A program made the position numbers and the translations under genes. Below are positions 1 through 12,400 of a stretch of DNA of 64,000 bases, piece after piece (the stretch's first letter is position 1; each line of letters starts with the position of its first letter). The notes below the pieces were generated by a model. That model ran no database searches. It worked only from the letters and a program-made list of their open reading frames with translations, and was not told the DNA's origin. Origin of the DNA: Membranipora membranacea (lineage: Eukaryota > Bryozoa > Gymnolaemata > Cheilostomatida > Membraniporidae); contig OU612074.1 of assembly GCA_914767715.1 (NCBI GenBank), positions 9,689,501-9,753,500 on the forward strand, in the 5' to 3' direction.

Positions 1-109
1 ATAGCATCATAAGCTTTCTTTTGCAAAACAAAGGGCTTGCAAAAATAGCCAGTCCCTAGTAGCAATCTAGAAATGCCCTAATCATCGACACTGTAGGGGT
101 ATAATTACT

Positions 110-447
110 GTTTGCAATTTTGTAAACAAGACAATTTCTCAGGCTAATTATTCATGTTACTAGGGACAGCCAATCAGATAACAGTCAGATGGGTCCCTGT
201 GTTTAGTGTCCTAACCGTATACACTATGAAACTATTTCCATTCTAAGAGAAGAATCTAATTCAGTGCATTGACGATGAAGGTATTAGAATACTGTTTGCA
301 GTTTTGTAAACAAGTCAATTTCCCAGGCTTGATTATTCACGCTAGTAGGGACCCATGGCGGATGAGTGCCTGTGTTTAGTGTTCTGACTGTACGATATTA
401 CGGTACTATTTCCGTTCCATGAGAGGAATTTAACTCAGTGAGTAGGA
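110..447. repeat. Tandem duplication, about 175-bp unit, two copies
   Basis: Both units share actgtttgca(a/g)ttttgtaaac, then tagggac, gtgtttagtgt and the ctatttcc...ga(a)gaat blocks in the same order. Copy 1 spans about 110-284 and copy 2 about 285-447, moderately diverged. Confidence 0.7.
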
Positions 448-949
448 AGTTCATGTGGAAGTTTAAGCAATGTAAAAAAAGTTTTGAGACATACATAGCG
501 ACCTTCTCCTTATACCTGACAACCTTCCAGCATTCGTAACAGGAACGGAAGAAGGGGATGTTGGGGTGGGGATTTGGACACCCGTCACCCTACAAATGCA
601 TTTTGCAATTTTTATGTGTCAGGTAGTCTGACACAGGCAATGTGTTGGCTCTGATTAGTTGGGTTAGGCCTCACTCCAACCAACCAATCAGACTTTACCC
701 ACAGCCTACCAGGGCACGACGGAAAAGACACTCATGTATAATTTGATCTGCAATTGGTGCTATCTTCATAACATCAAGGGACCTAAAATGAAAACTGACA
801 AGGCAAGTGGGGCAATGAAAGTCATCCTTGTACAAAACATGTAAAATAATCGCCTATGTAGTCAGTAAGTTTTATCACATATCTAATTTCAACATTAACA
901 TTGCCATCGAAACCAGAGCCTTGAAACAAGTTGAATATGTATCACTCAC

Positions 950-1046
950 CTGGTATATTCCAATGATATAAGCTAGGAAAGATAAAGTCTTGATCTGAGC
1001 AGCTATGAAGTCTACAAACGCTTCCTTATTAAAGGATGCGCTCACC
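950..1046 (-). CDS. Candidate isolated coding exon
   Basis: 97 nt between acceptor gatttgcag and a perfect CAG|gtgagt donor. It encodes a helical segment containing FVDFIAAQIKTLSFLAYIIG. From memory this recalls the HEAT-repeat region of TRRAP/Tra1, but I cannot verify that. No neighbouring exon in compatible phase was found in the first 950 bases, so it may be a relic or belong to a gene extending left of the window. Confidence 0.35.
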
Positions 1047-3990
1047 CTGCAAATCAATATCCGAGGCATGTTATATGGTACACGGTTCAAAAATACAAAG
1101 GCACTTGAATCCTACTATTCACAAAACTTTTACTACATCATTACAGAAAACAACGAGATCTGTAAGGGCAGTAGCCAGTTTTATACAAAAATCACTGTAT
1201 TATAGATATGGTTTGTTGGTGCAGCCAATGTTGCATGCTAAGACATTATTTTAGGTACTTGATCAAATCCAACACCCGAGTGTTCTGAGACGTGTGGCCT
1301 ATCCTGTATAGGGCATCAAGAACAATATTGTATAAATGGGTACATGACAATTAACAATGCTGTACTGTGTTTAAGAAAAATGCTGTACAGGCCTTGAGCT
1401 CATGTGGATTTGAAAGGTCTTGTCTTTTCATGTTGTGTTTTCTCAGATTATCAGCTTAATAGTAAAACAGAAGTTGTGTTTCCTTTGCAAAAATACTGTG
1501 GGCCAATGAAATATTACTACACAAAAACCGACCAATGAGAAAGTGGCAAGTGTTAAATAGCAGAATACAGAGCATAGATGGAAGCCGAAAGACTTAACTG
1601 ACTCATGTTCTTGTTCATTGTACTCTAAATGTTTCACTGATGATAACTGCCAGTGCTACTCTAAAGCCTGAATGAGGCTGGTGGAGAAAAAGCTGTAGAA
1701 GAGGGAGGTAAGCATTAAGCTTCATGATATACATCTTGTTCCATTGAAAAGTATTATTTACTTGTGAGAATTCAGAATTGGCCTACTCTACTCAAAGTCA
1801 ATGAACTTAACATTGTTCTTCATCGCTCTACTGAGCTACCCAAGTCATGAACTACACTAGCTAGTAGTAACTCCTTGGTCTACTAAACTCTCAGGCCTTC
1901 TGTAGTTGGTGCAAGTCCAGTGGTAGAGTGTCCCACAGTGGTTGTGGCCCCGGCCACTGTTGGGGCACTTGACCTGGACCACGTCCACTGTTACACTTTC
2001 ACCAGCTGAAGAAGGCCTGTGACTAAACTTATCTTCTTCTACATATTCTGATAACTGATACATGTAACATGATATACACAACACAGTCACAGTGAACTCA
2101 TTGATAATATAATAGTAGCTAAGGTGTTGAATAGTTTTGACACTCATATCATCGCTGGTTCCTCTGCTGCCACACTATAATGGGCTTTCTCAGACTATTC
2201 TATTCTATTGCTGTTGCAATCCTGGACTTGTCATGACAATAAATTCTGCTTCCAATATAAACGACAGTTTGTGGATGATGGATGTGTTGTAGTATTACGC
2301 TCGATAATTCCGCAAAATTGATTCGCTTCTTTTTTGGAATGCAGTGGAAGTGCCTAGTGATATGCAGTGAGTTTTGACACAGAATAAGTAGCTTCTTGAT
2401 AGTAGTTATCCTTCCTTACCTGAGCACTATGAAGTGTGACATTCTCTCAACTATTGTGTTAATCCTACTTGTCAGGGCATTGAAATGGGCAGAGGAAGAG
2501 TCACGTCAAATCACATATTGCCAGATAGTACCCTACATGGTACATGACAGACCTTGAGACATAATGGATGACTCAAACTTCAAACAACAAAATTTTTGAC
2601 TTTACCTCTCCTCAAATTGACTTGGAACTTTTAGATTTTTTTACATATTGATAGAAACATTTTGGATACACTTGACCGTTTTCATAGCGCCTCTAGTTTC
2701 TTTCTGCTCAGTGACTTATACTTCTCCCCCACTTTCAAAAATTTGTGTTCCAACCGTGATGTCTATTTAAATGAAATTTAATGACTTTTTAAATAATTTT
2801 AGGCATGTAATTACTGTCGTGAAATGTCTTGTTACCTAGACCAAAACAAGTATCTTGTATTTAATTTGCCTATTACATTTACTTGTTCCGACCCCCATGA
2901 TGTATATATATTCGAGTGCAACTAATTTGTCCTGCTTTTAATTTGTCAGTATCCAGTCTCAAGTGTTGGCTTCTTGCTCCTAGTTGTGAGATACAGTGGC
3001 TCGGATTTAACACCACAACATATCCCTCATGGTGATGAACCCCTTCCATTTGCTGCCTGACATGCCCTCACACCCTAGTCTACCAATCCCCTTCAAGCCT
3101 CTTTCCCCTTACCCAAGGAAATTAGTAAAATATCTGCATTAAACTGTCCACTTTTTATACCCATTTTCCAATTCAAATCACAATCACACCGCTGTTGCTC
3201 AGCAACCCCCCCCCCCCTCCGCCCAAACTAAATAATATGTGTTATCAAACTATAGATGGGAACATAAGAGGGCCATGTCCATAGAACCAATATGTTGCTG
3301 TGCTAACTCAAAACATCTAATCCTAGTTCCCATTGTGTAATCAAACAGTGACTCCCAACTGCAGATGAATTTATGGTAACCATGGGTTCAACAATTTTTG
3401 CTGTGCTGAATAATAGGCTATTGAATTCACAGGTTGATAACTCCTATTTCTAATGGTCCGATTTATTTAATATGATCTTTTGGTATTTGATAAAAAGTAT
3501 CCTTCAAATGCGCTGCTGATTCAATGTAAATTGTACACAGACCAAATTTCACCTGTTTATCTATTCTTTTAAAAAGTATGTCTGCAGTACGCTTAGGAAT
3601 AAGCAATATACCAGATACCATAGCCTATGATATACTCTCTTTGTTTAAACAAAGCCCCTTATACAACAAGCTTTCAATTTGATCAAGACATAGGGCACAA
3701 TAATCCTATTTCCAAAATGCAACAAGTACAATTATAACTGCTAGAGGGAGCCTAATACTGTTAATACCAAAGATTATTAAGATCTTATATCTTAATATCT
3801 TACAAAATAATCTGATCACGAAATAAATTAGGATAGCAAAAATTTTCCTCTCAGTGAAACGTACAGTTACGCAAACTAATCAATTAAATTAGTCTTGAAT
3901 CAATCTAACAAGCGAAAAAGGAGGTGCATAACAAGCAAAGAATATCACTGAAAGGTGTGTTGAAGTGTTGGTTTCTCCAACTTCTATTCC
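1047..3990. other. Non-coding stretch
   Basis: About 2.9 kb without a supported gene. It contains an imperfect inverted repeat around 1889-2023 (aggccttct ... agaaggcct) and a C-rich tract near 3208. Nothing else is recognised. Confidence 0.4.
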
Positions 3991-5173
3991 AAAGCTTTCA
4001 TTCGGTGAAAGTGGCAGTCAGATACTTCGAGATTTACATTTGTAAGTTTTTGGTTGACTTTTTTGAAGTTTGAAAAATGGAGTGTTCCATCTTGGACATC
4101 AAGAGTTTTGTAATATCCTCTTTCCTACCTCTTATTATGGTGACTCCCAAAGATGTTCCCTTTAACTCTGCGGCGATCGCCATCAGACTTATTTTGACTC
4201 TCCATTGGCAACTTCATTATTTCTTTTTAATGATGCCATTGCAATGAAGTCTACAGGATATAATTGAAAGTCAATGAAATATAATCATTGACCACACAAT
4301 TGTGTCATATTTTTGTGATTGAAATCAGGATTCAAGCATGAATTTGGAATAGCTCATTCTTATTACCATTACTGATTTGTATCAATAATTGTGCATTGAG
4401 CACAACATTAGTTCTTGAAGAGAAATAATGTGAGACGTTATAAACAACAAGGCAAATAACTATTGTACAGTTACTGGCTTCTGAAGATCTTTCTGTCTGA
4501 AGGAAACAAGGTTGGAGTAATTGCCGTTTTGATCTGAATAGGTAAAACATTGTGTTTCTTCACTAAAATGTTGATAAATATCCACAGTTTTGGTGGGAGT
4601 TGTGTGAACCTATTTGCACAGTCCACACATCCAGTTGGTATATGTTGTGAAGAATTTATAATTAACACTAGAAATGCCATGATCATAACTGCCAAAAAAC
4701 TTCAGGGGTGTGTATGACATACTCTCATGTTGTTGATTGAGTTTATGATTGATGGCCAAGTGGCGATGTCATTATAAGCTCAAATTAAAATGGCTGTCCT
4801 TTCCGTGCCACCTATGAGGTAGACAGCCTGATATCATTGTCCTATTATGTGGTAGACCTTCCTCCACAATTTTTTGCAGTGATAACAGCCATCGAATATA
4901 GCGCAACAAACATCTTTTTGAAGGCCTACAGCCAAATAGTAATCTCCACCTGCTTGGTGGATAGCATATTGAGGTATAAAAATAGAGTAGAGAAACAGAG
5001 TGTAGATTACTAGCTGCAGTCCTTGGCATAAATGTAGATTAGGTGTCAGATGCCGTTCACTTTGGAGGACTGGACGCTCAGAATAATAATCTGCTTTTTG
5101 GATGATTATCAAGGTATAAAAACATAGTGAAAAAAAGGAGTATAGGTTACTAGCCTCGTCCATGGCATGAATA

Positions 5174-5252
5174 TGGCTTCACCGGGATTTCAGCTCGGAC
5201 TTTTCACGCCTAAATCAAACATGCTAACCGATCAGCCAAGCCCAGCCCCGCT
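5174..5252 (-). repeat. tRNA-derived SINE head
   Basis: The reverse complement has an A-box-like GGCTGATCGGTTAGCATG and a degraded B box GAGCTGAAATCCCGGTG. Flanking DNA (about 4970-5420) repeats gaggtataaaa...tagagtaga motifs that may be the SINE body. The 45.6-kb copy has the same head. Confidence 0.5.
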
Positions 5253-5617
5253 GAAGCTTGCAAAACTTAGTGCAAAATAATCCAGGTGTTTAAATTTAAT
5301 GATGTAATGGGTGTCAGAAGTAATAGATAAGTAATGTAACAAAAAGGTTAAACCACCAAGTAGTAAAAGAGATAGAGTAGATAAAATCTGGTTTCACCGG
5401 TTTCACGAAGCCCCGCTGAATCTAACTTATATAGAGTAATATGGGTAAAGTAAGATGTTAACTTTCTCAGTTTCATTCATCCCCAATAGATTTCAAGCTT
5501 TGATAGCACATATCAGGCAAAAGAGGTGTGAAAAATATAATTAGCACACCCTCAACTGGTTTTACTAAATACAATATGTGGTTGAAGACATTTCTTCTAT
5601 TTAAAAAAAATCACTTT

Positions 5618-5953
5618 TCAAAAAAGCTTTTTTTTGGGCACTGGATATGAGTTTCTTTTGTTATATATAGACATTATTGTAAAAAAACTGAAGTTTTGTG
5701 GATTATTGTTTCGTCTCCATTCGTGATAGCAATGGAACAGTGTTGCATTATGTGGAATTTGTATGGGATGCTTTGCTACCTTTTGCGGCGAGACAAAACT
5801 CTTGTCGTGAATGTACCAGTTGGGAGGTTTGACAGATTTATAACCGATTAACACTATTAACACCATGTCCTCATTAAACAAAAACAAAGTAAAATTAATA
5901 CTATCACTGAGTTTGTCATAAATCAAAGCCCAAATAATTTGCAATAATACCAT
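5618..5953 (-). pseudogene. GT10 fucosyltransferase relic, C-terminal part
   Basis: The frame contains VLIGYKSVKPPNWYIHDKSF and VSPQKVAKHP, then CYHEWRRN. These align block by block with the APPNSFIHVRNFTSPELLA and YYHQWKN segments of the intact gene at 15 kb. Upstream, IYDKLSDSIN may match the DYITEKLW region, and if so the intact gene's intron is absent here. No convincing splice sites flank it. It is probably a decayed copy, perhaps once continuous with the relic at 11.2 kb on the same strand, but that link is inference. Confidence 0.5.
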
Positions 5954-7116
5954 CTTTTTTAAAGCTTTCTCTTGGTGAAAGTAGCCGTCTGCTTTTGTGA
6001 GCTGGACATTATTAACATCTTGCTTGACTTTCTGAAGTTTTGAAAATGGAGTTTTTACACCTGACCATTCGATATTTAGTAATGATCCTTTTGGACACTC
6101 CTAAAGATGAGGCACCAAGGACACTATCCCTCAACTTTGATGCCACTGCAAATAATTTGTTTAACACCTCAATGGCAGCTTGATCATTCTAACGGAAAGA
6201 TCCAAGGTAATGCAGTCTAAAGTATATAAACAAAGTAAAATTGTGTCCCATTATTCTGAATTTTTATCAGAATTATAGCATGAAAAGGTAGTATTTAGTT
6301 AAAAGGGCGCAATTTTGATCAGAAATATTTTGCATTGAACATCCCAGAAGTCAGAGAAATACATCCTGAAAAGAATAGGTATTTTTCTTCTGACAGCTTG
6401 TTTTCTGTTTTTATACTGAAGCTCATGCATTTTCCAAACTTACTTGAAGACCTCAGGTAAATTTAATTAGCTAGCACATTTAGTATTTGGATTTAAACAT
6501 AATTTGACTAATTAATGACCTTGTCAAAAGGTCACACCACGTCATCACAAAACAGAAACATAATGTAGAACTAACTTCTTTCCAAAGCTTTCACTTGGTG
6601 AAGTCAGCAGTCTGATTCTTTGAGATTGACATTGGTAGCTTCTTGGTTGACTTTCCGAAGTTTGAAAAATTGTGTTAGTTGGCTGTTTATCGTGAATCTG
6701 AATTTATGAAAATGATAGACAGGTCAGGCCACTGACTCTCTGGCATTGATACGGGTACATGTAGGTTTACTTCTAACATACAAACTGTTGACACTCGCAG
6801 ATTTAATGCAGAGAAATATTTCACCTATAAACAAAAGACAAATACTGTACATGTAATCATTATAAGCTCTCTCTCTCTCAAGCGTTATAAAATCCTGTGG
6901 CAAAAGGCAAACTAAATAATTGTCTTCTCTCTAACAACGAGGACACAAATGACAATAATATGCTGCAATACATGGAGATGATAATCTTAATGCCTTAGTG
7001 CTCTCATCCTTTGTTGCGTTCCGTTTTCATTTCGGCATGTTGATAAAAATCCAGGTTTTTTAAAAAATTTTTTTTTTAACAGAAAATCTTTTTTTTTCAG
7101 CCTATCCCCTTTTCCC

Positions 7117-7345
7117 CTATTCCCCTTGTTCAATCTCGCTGTTGTTAATTACGAGTGCTGGCTGCGTAGGGTCATCTCGGGAGTTGCACATGATTAGCTC
7201 TTTAGTCTGTTTGGCGTTCAAGATGAGGTCATTATCAGCACACCATTGGCTGACGGAGTCTGCAGAAGATTGAAGATCGGAGGTAGCATTAGCAGAGAGG
7301 AGCTCCACAATAACAGTATCATCGGCATACTTAACCAGTCTGATG
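7117..7345 (-). mobile_element. Non-LTR retrotransposon reverse transcriptase fragment
   Basis: The frame encodes KYADDTVIVELLSAN, the YADD catalytic box of reverse transcriptase, followed by SADSVSQWCADNDLILNAKQ, the typical W..N.L.LN..K segment. Only this roughly 80-residue piece of the palm is present. It is 5'- and 3'-truncated and abuts the tandem repeat family at 7.37 kb. Confidence 0.75.
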
Positions 7346-7371
7346 TTTTCACTAGTTTTCGGCATAAAAAC

Positions 7372-8790
7372 AATTTCATCAGATTCACCAATTTATTTTT
7401 GCTCCAATTCATGGCAATTGCATCATCACTTCCTTACTTGATAGTTTTTTAAACTAAAACTATACTTAAAGGGCAACCAAGGTTTCGCAGCAATGCATTA
7501 ATGGGTAGGAAATAATGTGCTGGGCAGCATCAGCTTTGTGCATTATGCAATGCAAAGCTCAAAGTAGTTGCTGACTCTAAGCTGGGTAACATTTCAGTTT
7601 AGGGGAGGTTCCAAGACTTTGCTGTATTAATTATAGAGCACAGGCTAAATAATAACAGGAACAGGAAACTGCTATGTGGTATTCGCTTTTAGCTGAGTTT
7701 GAGTGCCTGATGGAAGAAATGTTTCACAAGAGTTCTGGCTGAATAATCATCCGAATTATATTTTGTCTTTTTCCCCATTCAGAAGGTGCAATCTGCTATT
7801 AATCAATGGCCATCAATGAGAAGTTGTTTGAAACCTTGGTTGCCCTTTAACTTGTATTGATGACGTCATATGTATGAATTTTATGTCCAAGTTTTAGGAA
7901 AATCCGCCTGGTAGTTCTTGACTTATAGCAGTCCAATGATGGCTTTAAAAAGTGTTGCAGGAGAAATAATAACTAGAAATGGCGTAGCTATATTCACAAG
8001 CGAATATAAAGTCATACAACATATTTTATCAATCAAGCTTAACCAGAAGAACAGCCAACAAAAAATATCCTAAGGAAACTTTATAAGATTGACCAATTTA
8101 TTTTAGTTTCATTTTCAGGCAATTGCATCATCATCAATACTGGCTTCTTTACTTGATAGGTTTTTTATAAATTAAACTAAACTAAAATTGATGACGTCAC
8201 ATGAATGAAGCCAATGATCAAGCCATAAAACTTTTTTTCTACATAAGACCATTAAATTTGCTGTTACTACATGCTGCCTGCTGCCAATAGTTATCATTAT
8301 ATCAAAATATCATTTCAATATTGCTGATGAACATATATGTATGAATACTATGTCCAAGTTTGATAGGAGTCCGCCTGGTAGTTCTTGACTTATAGAAGTC
8401 CGATGAAAGCTTTAAATTAGTTGCGATAAAAATAATAAACTCATCCAAAACAAAAGAGTATGACTAACAAAAGACATGTTGTATGACTAATAATATCTAG
8501 AAATGGCGTGGCTATATTCACATGTGAATATAAAGTCATACAACCTAACCCAAAACCCAAACAATTATCATTAGAATCTAAAAAATGTTTTTAGTGAGAT
8601 ACGCCAAATGAATCTAGTTTTAATTGCATCATTATCAATACCGGTCTCATTAACTAGTAGCATTTTATAAATTGTAACTACCCTCAAGTTGGTGACATCA
8701 CACCTGTGAAGTTCAGTTGCTAGATGTTGTACACTGCCTATGATCATTCTTATATCATAATATTATTTTAAATTCAGGCTGCTAGATAAA
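7372..8790. repeat. Head-to-tail copies of a roughly 0.5-0.6-kb repeat
   Basis: Copy 1 (about 7372-8010, interrupted by a 377-bp insertion), copy 2 (8011-8545) and a diverged partial copy 3 (8546-8790). Shared blocks are ggcaattgcatcatcatca, ttgatgacgtcac, ccgcctggtagttcttgac and the terminal ggcgtagctatattcacaag. Further copies lie at 10.6-11.2 and 12.4-13.16 kb. Confidence 0.8.
7470..7846. mobile_element. TTAA-flanked MITE (piggyBac-like target)
   Basis: Terminal inverted repeats AGGGCAACCAAGGTTTC ... GAAACCTTGGTTGCCCT, flanked by TTAA at 7466-7469 and 7847-7850. It sits inside copy 1 of the local repeat. Sister copies have an uninterrupted TTAA at the same place (for example aaacttaaattgatga near 10752), so this is a clean insertion. 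377 bp, non-coding, non-autonomous. Confidence 0.82.
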
Positions 8791-8938
8791 CCAATATATC
8801 AATACCGCCAGTTGCTTTTTGTATGTGTTGATAATTTATTTGGATAGAAATAATGATGTTGTTGTTGGTGTTGTCATGCGTCAGGGGACGAAAAGATCTT
8901 TACAGTGTCAACAATTTCAGTCCTTGCTATATTAGAGT

Positions 8939-9110
8939 ATGTCAATTGAATTGGTAGGGCCTGGCAAACGGAGTCCTCTGAAACTGAAGCACAGAGAGAC
9001 GAAGGGATTGTTGATTTACAAAGTTTCAGAGGCACTCCGTTTTTATCTTCTAGTGTTATTGTTTCTGAGTCTTCTGTCAGGACTCCTACCAATTCTGTGG
9101 ATATCTCCGT
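8939..9110. repeat. Inverted repeat with coding-like arms
   Basis: gaattggtagg and acggagt.cctctgaaact on the left arm (about 8946-8987) are repeated in inverse on the right (about 9022-9100), with about 40 bp missing from the left arm. The minus-strand right arm reads STELVGVLTEDSETITLEDK in one frame. Family not recognised. Confidence 0.5.
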
Positions 9111-9299
9111 TTTTGGGTTACCCATCTTAAAAAACAGCAATAGCATATGATAGAAGGTATAAGAAAAGCCAAACAATCCACTCTCAACTAATTGTCACAT
9201 TGCATATTATATAAGTATTAAATACGAGGCAGGACGAAGGCAAATTAATGGAAAATGGCAAACAAACAAAAATAATTTAGAGTATGTAATGAAAGAATT

Positions 9300-9443
9300 T
9301 TTAAGGTTATTAGCAATGGGCTTATTTACCTTTATCTCATAGCAGTTATTAATGTGTAGGATGTAGCAGCTATGAAATTTGTTAAATCTCTGTGCTACAT
9401 CCCACACCTCCACTGGCTGCCCGATTGTGATGGCAGTGTTCAT
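9300..9443 (-). CDS. Weak candidate exon
   Basis: An ATG frame encoding PVEVWDVAQRFNKFHSCYIL reaches an AAG|gtaaat donor-like site near 9330. It has no recognised homology and no partner exon. Could be chance. Confidence 0.15.
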
Positions 9444-10499
9444 TTAGCTACATTCCTCCACAGGTTGATTATAACCTGCCGATCACATGATGAAATATAG
9501 GCAGTTCTAACTAACCCCATAGGGCCCAGATCTTTTATTGGTTCTAGCTAAAAAAATAAGTTAATGTATGTTTAATCATAAAATTCAACAGGAGTATAGT
9601 ATCGCACCATTTTATGAATTGCTGGAGAATTAGGATATGCTGTAATAATTTATCATAACTGGAATAAATAAAACATCAGGATATTGTATATGGGATTATT
9701 ACTACATCATGCATATTACTAATAATCTTTAAATGATTTCTATGTTTTTACTTACTCCTGTTATTAACCCCTTTACAGACACAAGCTTCTGTGTCGGTTG
9801 GACCAACCACGTTGTAATAAAGTGAGAATATGGCCGGTAAGGCTTCTCATCACAGCGAGCACTGACCAGCAGATCTTTAATTCTATACAGGAAATAAATG
9901 ATTTAATTAACTACTTTTGTAGTTTTAGTTCATAAAGGATGTTAGGGACAGCATATTTTTACCAGTTGTGAAATTAATATGTAGACTGTAATGATGTTAT
10001 ATTATAATGAAATATTGATCACAAATATCACCACCGGTATCATTGACAGAGTAACCGCGAAAGAATTTGTAAATAACGTACCACATAATGGATGTTTTCT
10101 TTGTAGCTTTGTATAAGTTCTTTTCAATTAACTCAACATCTCATAAACAATACGATGAGTCCAAATTCATCTCTTTAGTATGAGTAACAAAAAATTTATG
10201 TTTCTACATTAGCATCACTAATGCCAATAATCTGCAGAAAAAAAAGAAGTGCAATCAAAACATTGTGAGGCTAAAATATCAACCAAGTTTGTTTACAAGA
10301 ATTTAGTGTAAGCAGTAAGAATTACAATATGATTAGTTGAGCATTTTTAATTATTACAAAGAGTATTGATTGCTATTGTAAAATAAAAGCTCATCGAAAA
10401 ATGCTAATATAATTTGAGGCTGCTCACCCTTCTCAAACTAGTATCTTTTCCAGGCTCTGGTTCTTCTTTTTTATGCTGAATACCTTTATATCAACCGTT

Positions 10500-11215
10500 G
10501 TATTCCTAAAAATAAACTCAACTAAAACAAAAGTAATACAACTTTGTTGTATTCCTAATAAACTCAACAAAACAAAAGTAACTAGAGATGGCGTAGCTAT
10601 ATTCACAAGCGAATATATAGTCATACAACCTAATTAATCTCTAACTCCTTGATGAAACTTAAAAAACAAAATTTTCGTTAGATTTACCAATTGTTTTCAG
10701 TTCTATTATTGGGCAATTGCATCATCATCATAGTATTTTATGAATTGAAACTAAACTTAAATTGATGATGTCACATGTATGAAGCCATTGATCACGCAAT
10801 AAAACTTTTTTTCTACACAAGACCATTAAATGTGCTGTTGCTATATGCTGCCTGCTGCCAATAGTTATCATTATATCAAAATATTTTTTCAAAATTTCCA
10901 ATGAACACATGTATATACTTTGTCCAATTTTGAAGAAATTCCGTCTGGTAGTTCTTGACTTATAGAAGTCCTATGAAACCTTATAAATTTGTTGCGATAA
11001 AAATAATAAACTCAACCAAAACAAAAGACATACAACTTTGTTGTATTACTAATAAAGCTTTGTTGTATTCTAATAGTAAACTCAACTAAATCAAAAGCAA
11101 TACAACTTTGTTGTATTCCTAATAAACTCAGCCGAAACAAAAGAAATACGCCTTTGTTGTATTCCTAATAATAAACTCATCTAAAACAAAAGTCATACAA
11201 CTTTGAAAACTGATG
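10500..11215. repeat. Further copy of the local repeat with internal minisatellite
   Basis: Contains gcgtagctatattcacaagc near 10595, then the gcaattgcatcatcatca, gatgatgtcaca and ctggtagttcttgactt blocks, followed by several 45-50-bp units built on tacaactttgttgtattcct and aataaactcaactaaaac. It runs directly into the broken GT10 frame at 11.2 kb. Confidence 0.75.
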
Positions 11216-11723
11216 ATTCCATATCTATCAACACGTTGTACTGTCTCGGTGATACTTTTGGAATATCTACATTTTTTGCGTGTTTCATCTCAAACAGCAA
11301 CATGTCAGCTTGCAATGTGAGCGATTTATCTAAGGAAAGTCGACACTTGTGTTTGAATTTTGTGAAATCCTGAGACCATTCACCCCACCATTTTGAATAG
11401 CCTAGTATCAACTTCACTTCAGGAGCTGATTCGGTGGGTGTAGTTGTCGGAGGTTCTGTGTATAGTTTTTGATGTTGTGTGGTTACTGTGAGGGAAGTTT
11501 GTTCTGTTGATGCTATGGCTGACTCACCGGAATGTTTTGTTGTAGACGGTTCATAGATTTCAGCAGTGACATCTGCAGGGATCTCCGTAGTTGCTATGTT
11601 TTCCTGAACAATCCGATGGCTTAAGGTTATGATACCAGTGTTGTCCGATTTTGACATTTTACATATCCTTGGAAAGCTAATCGAACACTGATTCTGAAAA
11701 TATTGGTTTTGGCATGACGTCAT
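11193..11723 (-). pseudogene. GT10 fucosyltransferase relic, N-terminal half
   Basis: An open frame of 176 codons from a true ATG. Residues about 45-100 are Thr/Ser/Pro-rich like a Golgi stem. They are followed by VKLILGYSKWWGEWSQDF, KFKHKCRLS, a LQADMLLFEM segment and VSPRQYNVLIDMESS, which follow the order of the N-terminal GT10 catalytic lobe. Homology stops abruptly after MESS, where the frame runs into the locus repeat (tacaactttgttgtatt units). No membrane anchor and no acceptable donor are seen, and the rest of the enzyme is missing. It is probably a truncated second fucosyltransferase. It could also be the first exon of an unusual gene whose other exons I did not find. Confidence 0.55.
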
Positions 11724-12400
11724 GTCATGGCGTTGCGCTATTTTGATAAAAGGCAGGATAATCGTCTTTTAGGAGGACTTTTTAGAACGATGTGGTGCAG
11801 ATACTATGGTTCATATCATACTTTCAACTGCAAGAAGCCTCTGAAGCACCCATGAGGGGCAATTTCTGGATCCTGTGGCATTAAGCACCAGAGGAAAAAC
11901 CATCTTTTTATCGTTGGTTATTAGCTTATTTAGGTTGCTCTGGTTAAATGGATGAGGATCCAATCTGATGTGTGCCACACACTGAAAAGACAGGTTATTT
12001 ACTTCGGGAAAACCTTATGCTACATGTCATGACTAATAAAAGATATTGGTATCAATAATATTAGGAGTTGCACTCTCTGTCAGAATGCTCATATTTTCCA
12101 TGACGGCAAACACGCTGTCAAAAGGACCATCACTGACGCCAGACAAACGTTTTTTTAAATCCTTCACATACGAAGCCGCTTTGATGAAGCATAGTGCAAA
12201 CAGGACATGCCAACAGAATATGTCACTGCATATCAGTTTTTCCCAGAATTATACCGCACAGAAAGCCCAAAAACGCCAATTTTAGGGGCTTTTTAAGGCG
12301 TTTTGTTTTAAAGTAGTAGCCGGGTTTTTGTATATCATTTTATAGTAATCGTGTTTGGGATGGTCCCCCGATAAGGGATATTTATAATTGCCCCAACTAA
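11724..12400. other. Unassigned stretch
   Basis: No supported gene. The minus strand of 12046-12250 is open in a Cys-containing frame but shows no recognised domain or splice sites. Confidence 0.3.

Larger units (their letters stand above)
3990..6690 (-). repeat. Three-copy degenerate repeat with coding-like blocks
   Basis: Copies at about 3990-4345, 5961-6290 and 6583-6680 share aaagctttc(a/t)ctTGGTGAAAG, a gttgacttt..gaagttt block, and (first two copies) the reverse complement of CATCTTTRGGAGT. On the minus strand each reads as similar peptides in shifted frames with stops, so it is either a decayed exon family or a transposon coding remnant. The C-terminal GT10 relic abuts copy 2. Confidence 0.5.

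Noticed and set aside
690-782. Second candidate exon left of 950-1046
   Set aside because: It has an acceptor-like ttttag and an open frame, but in the phase set by the 950-1046 exon it hits TGA at the third codon.
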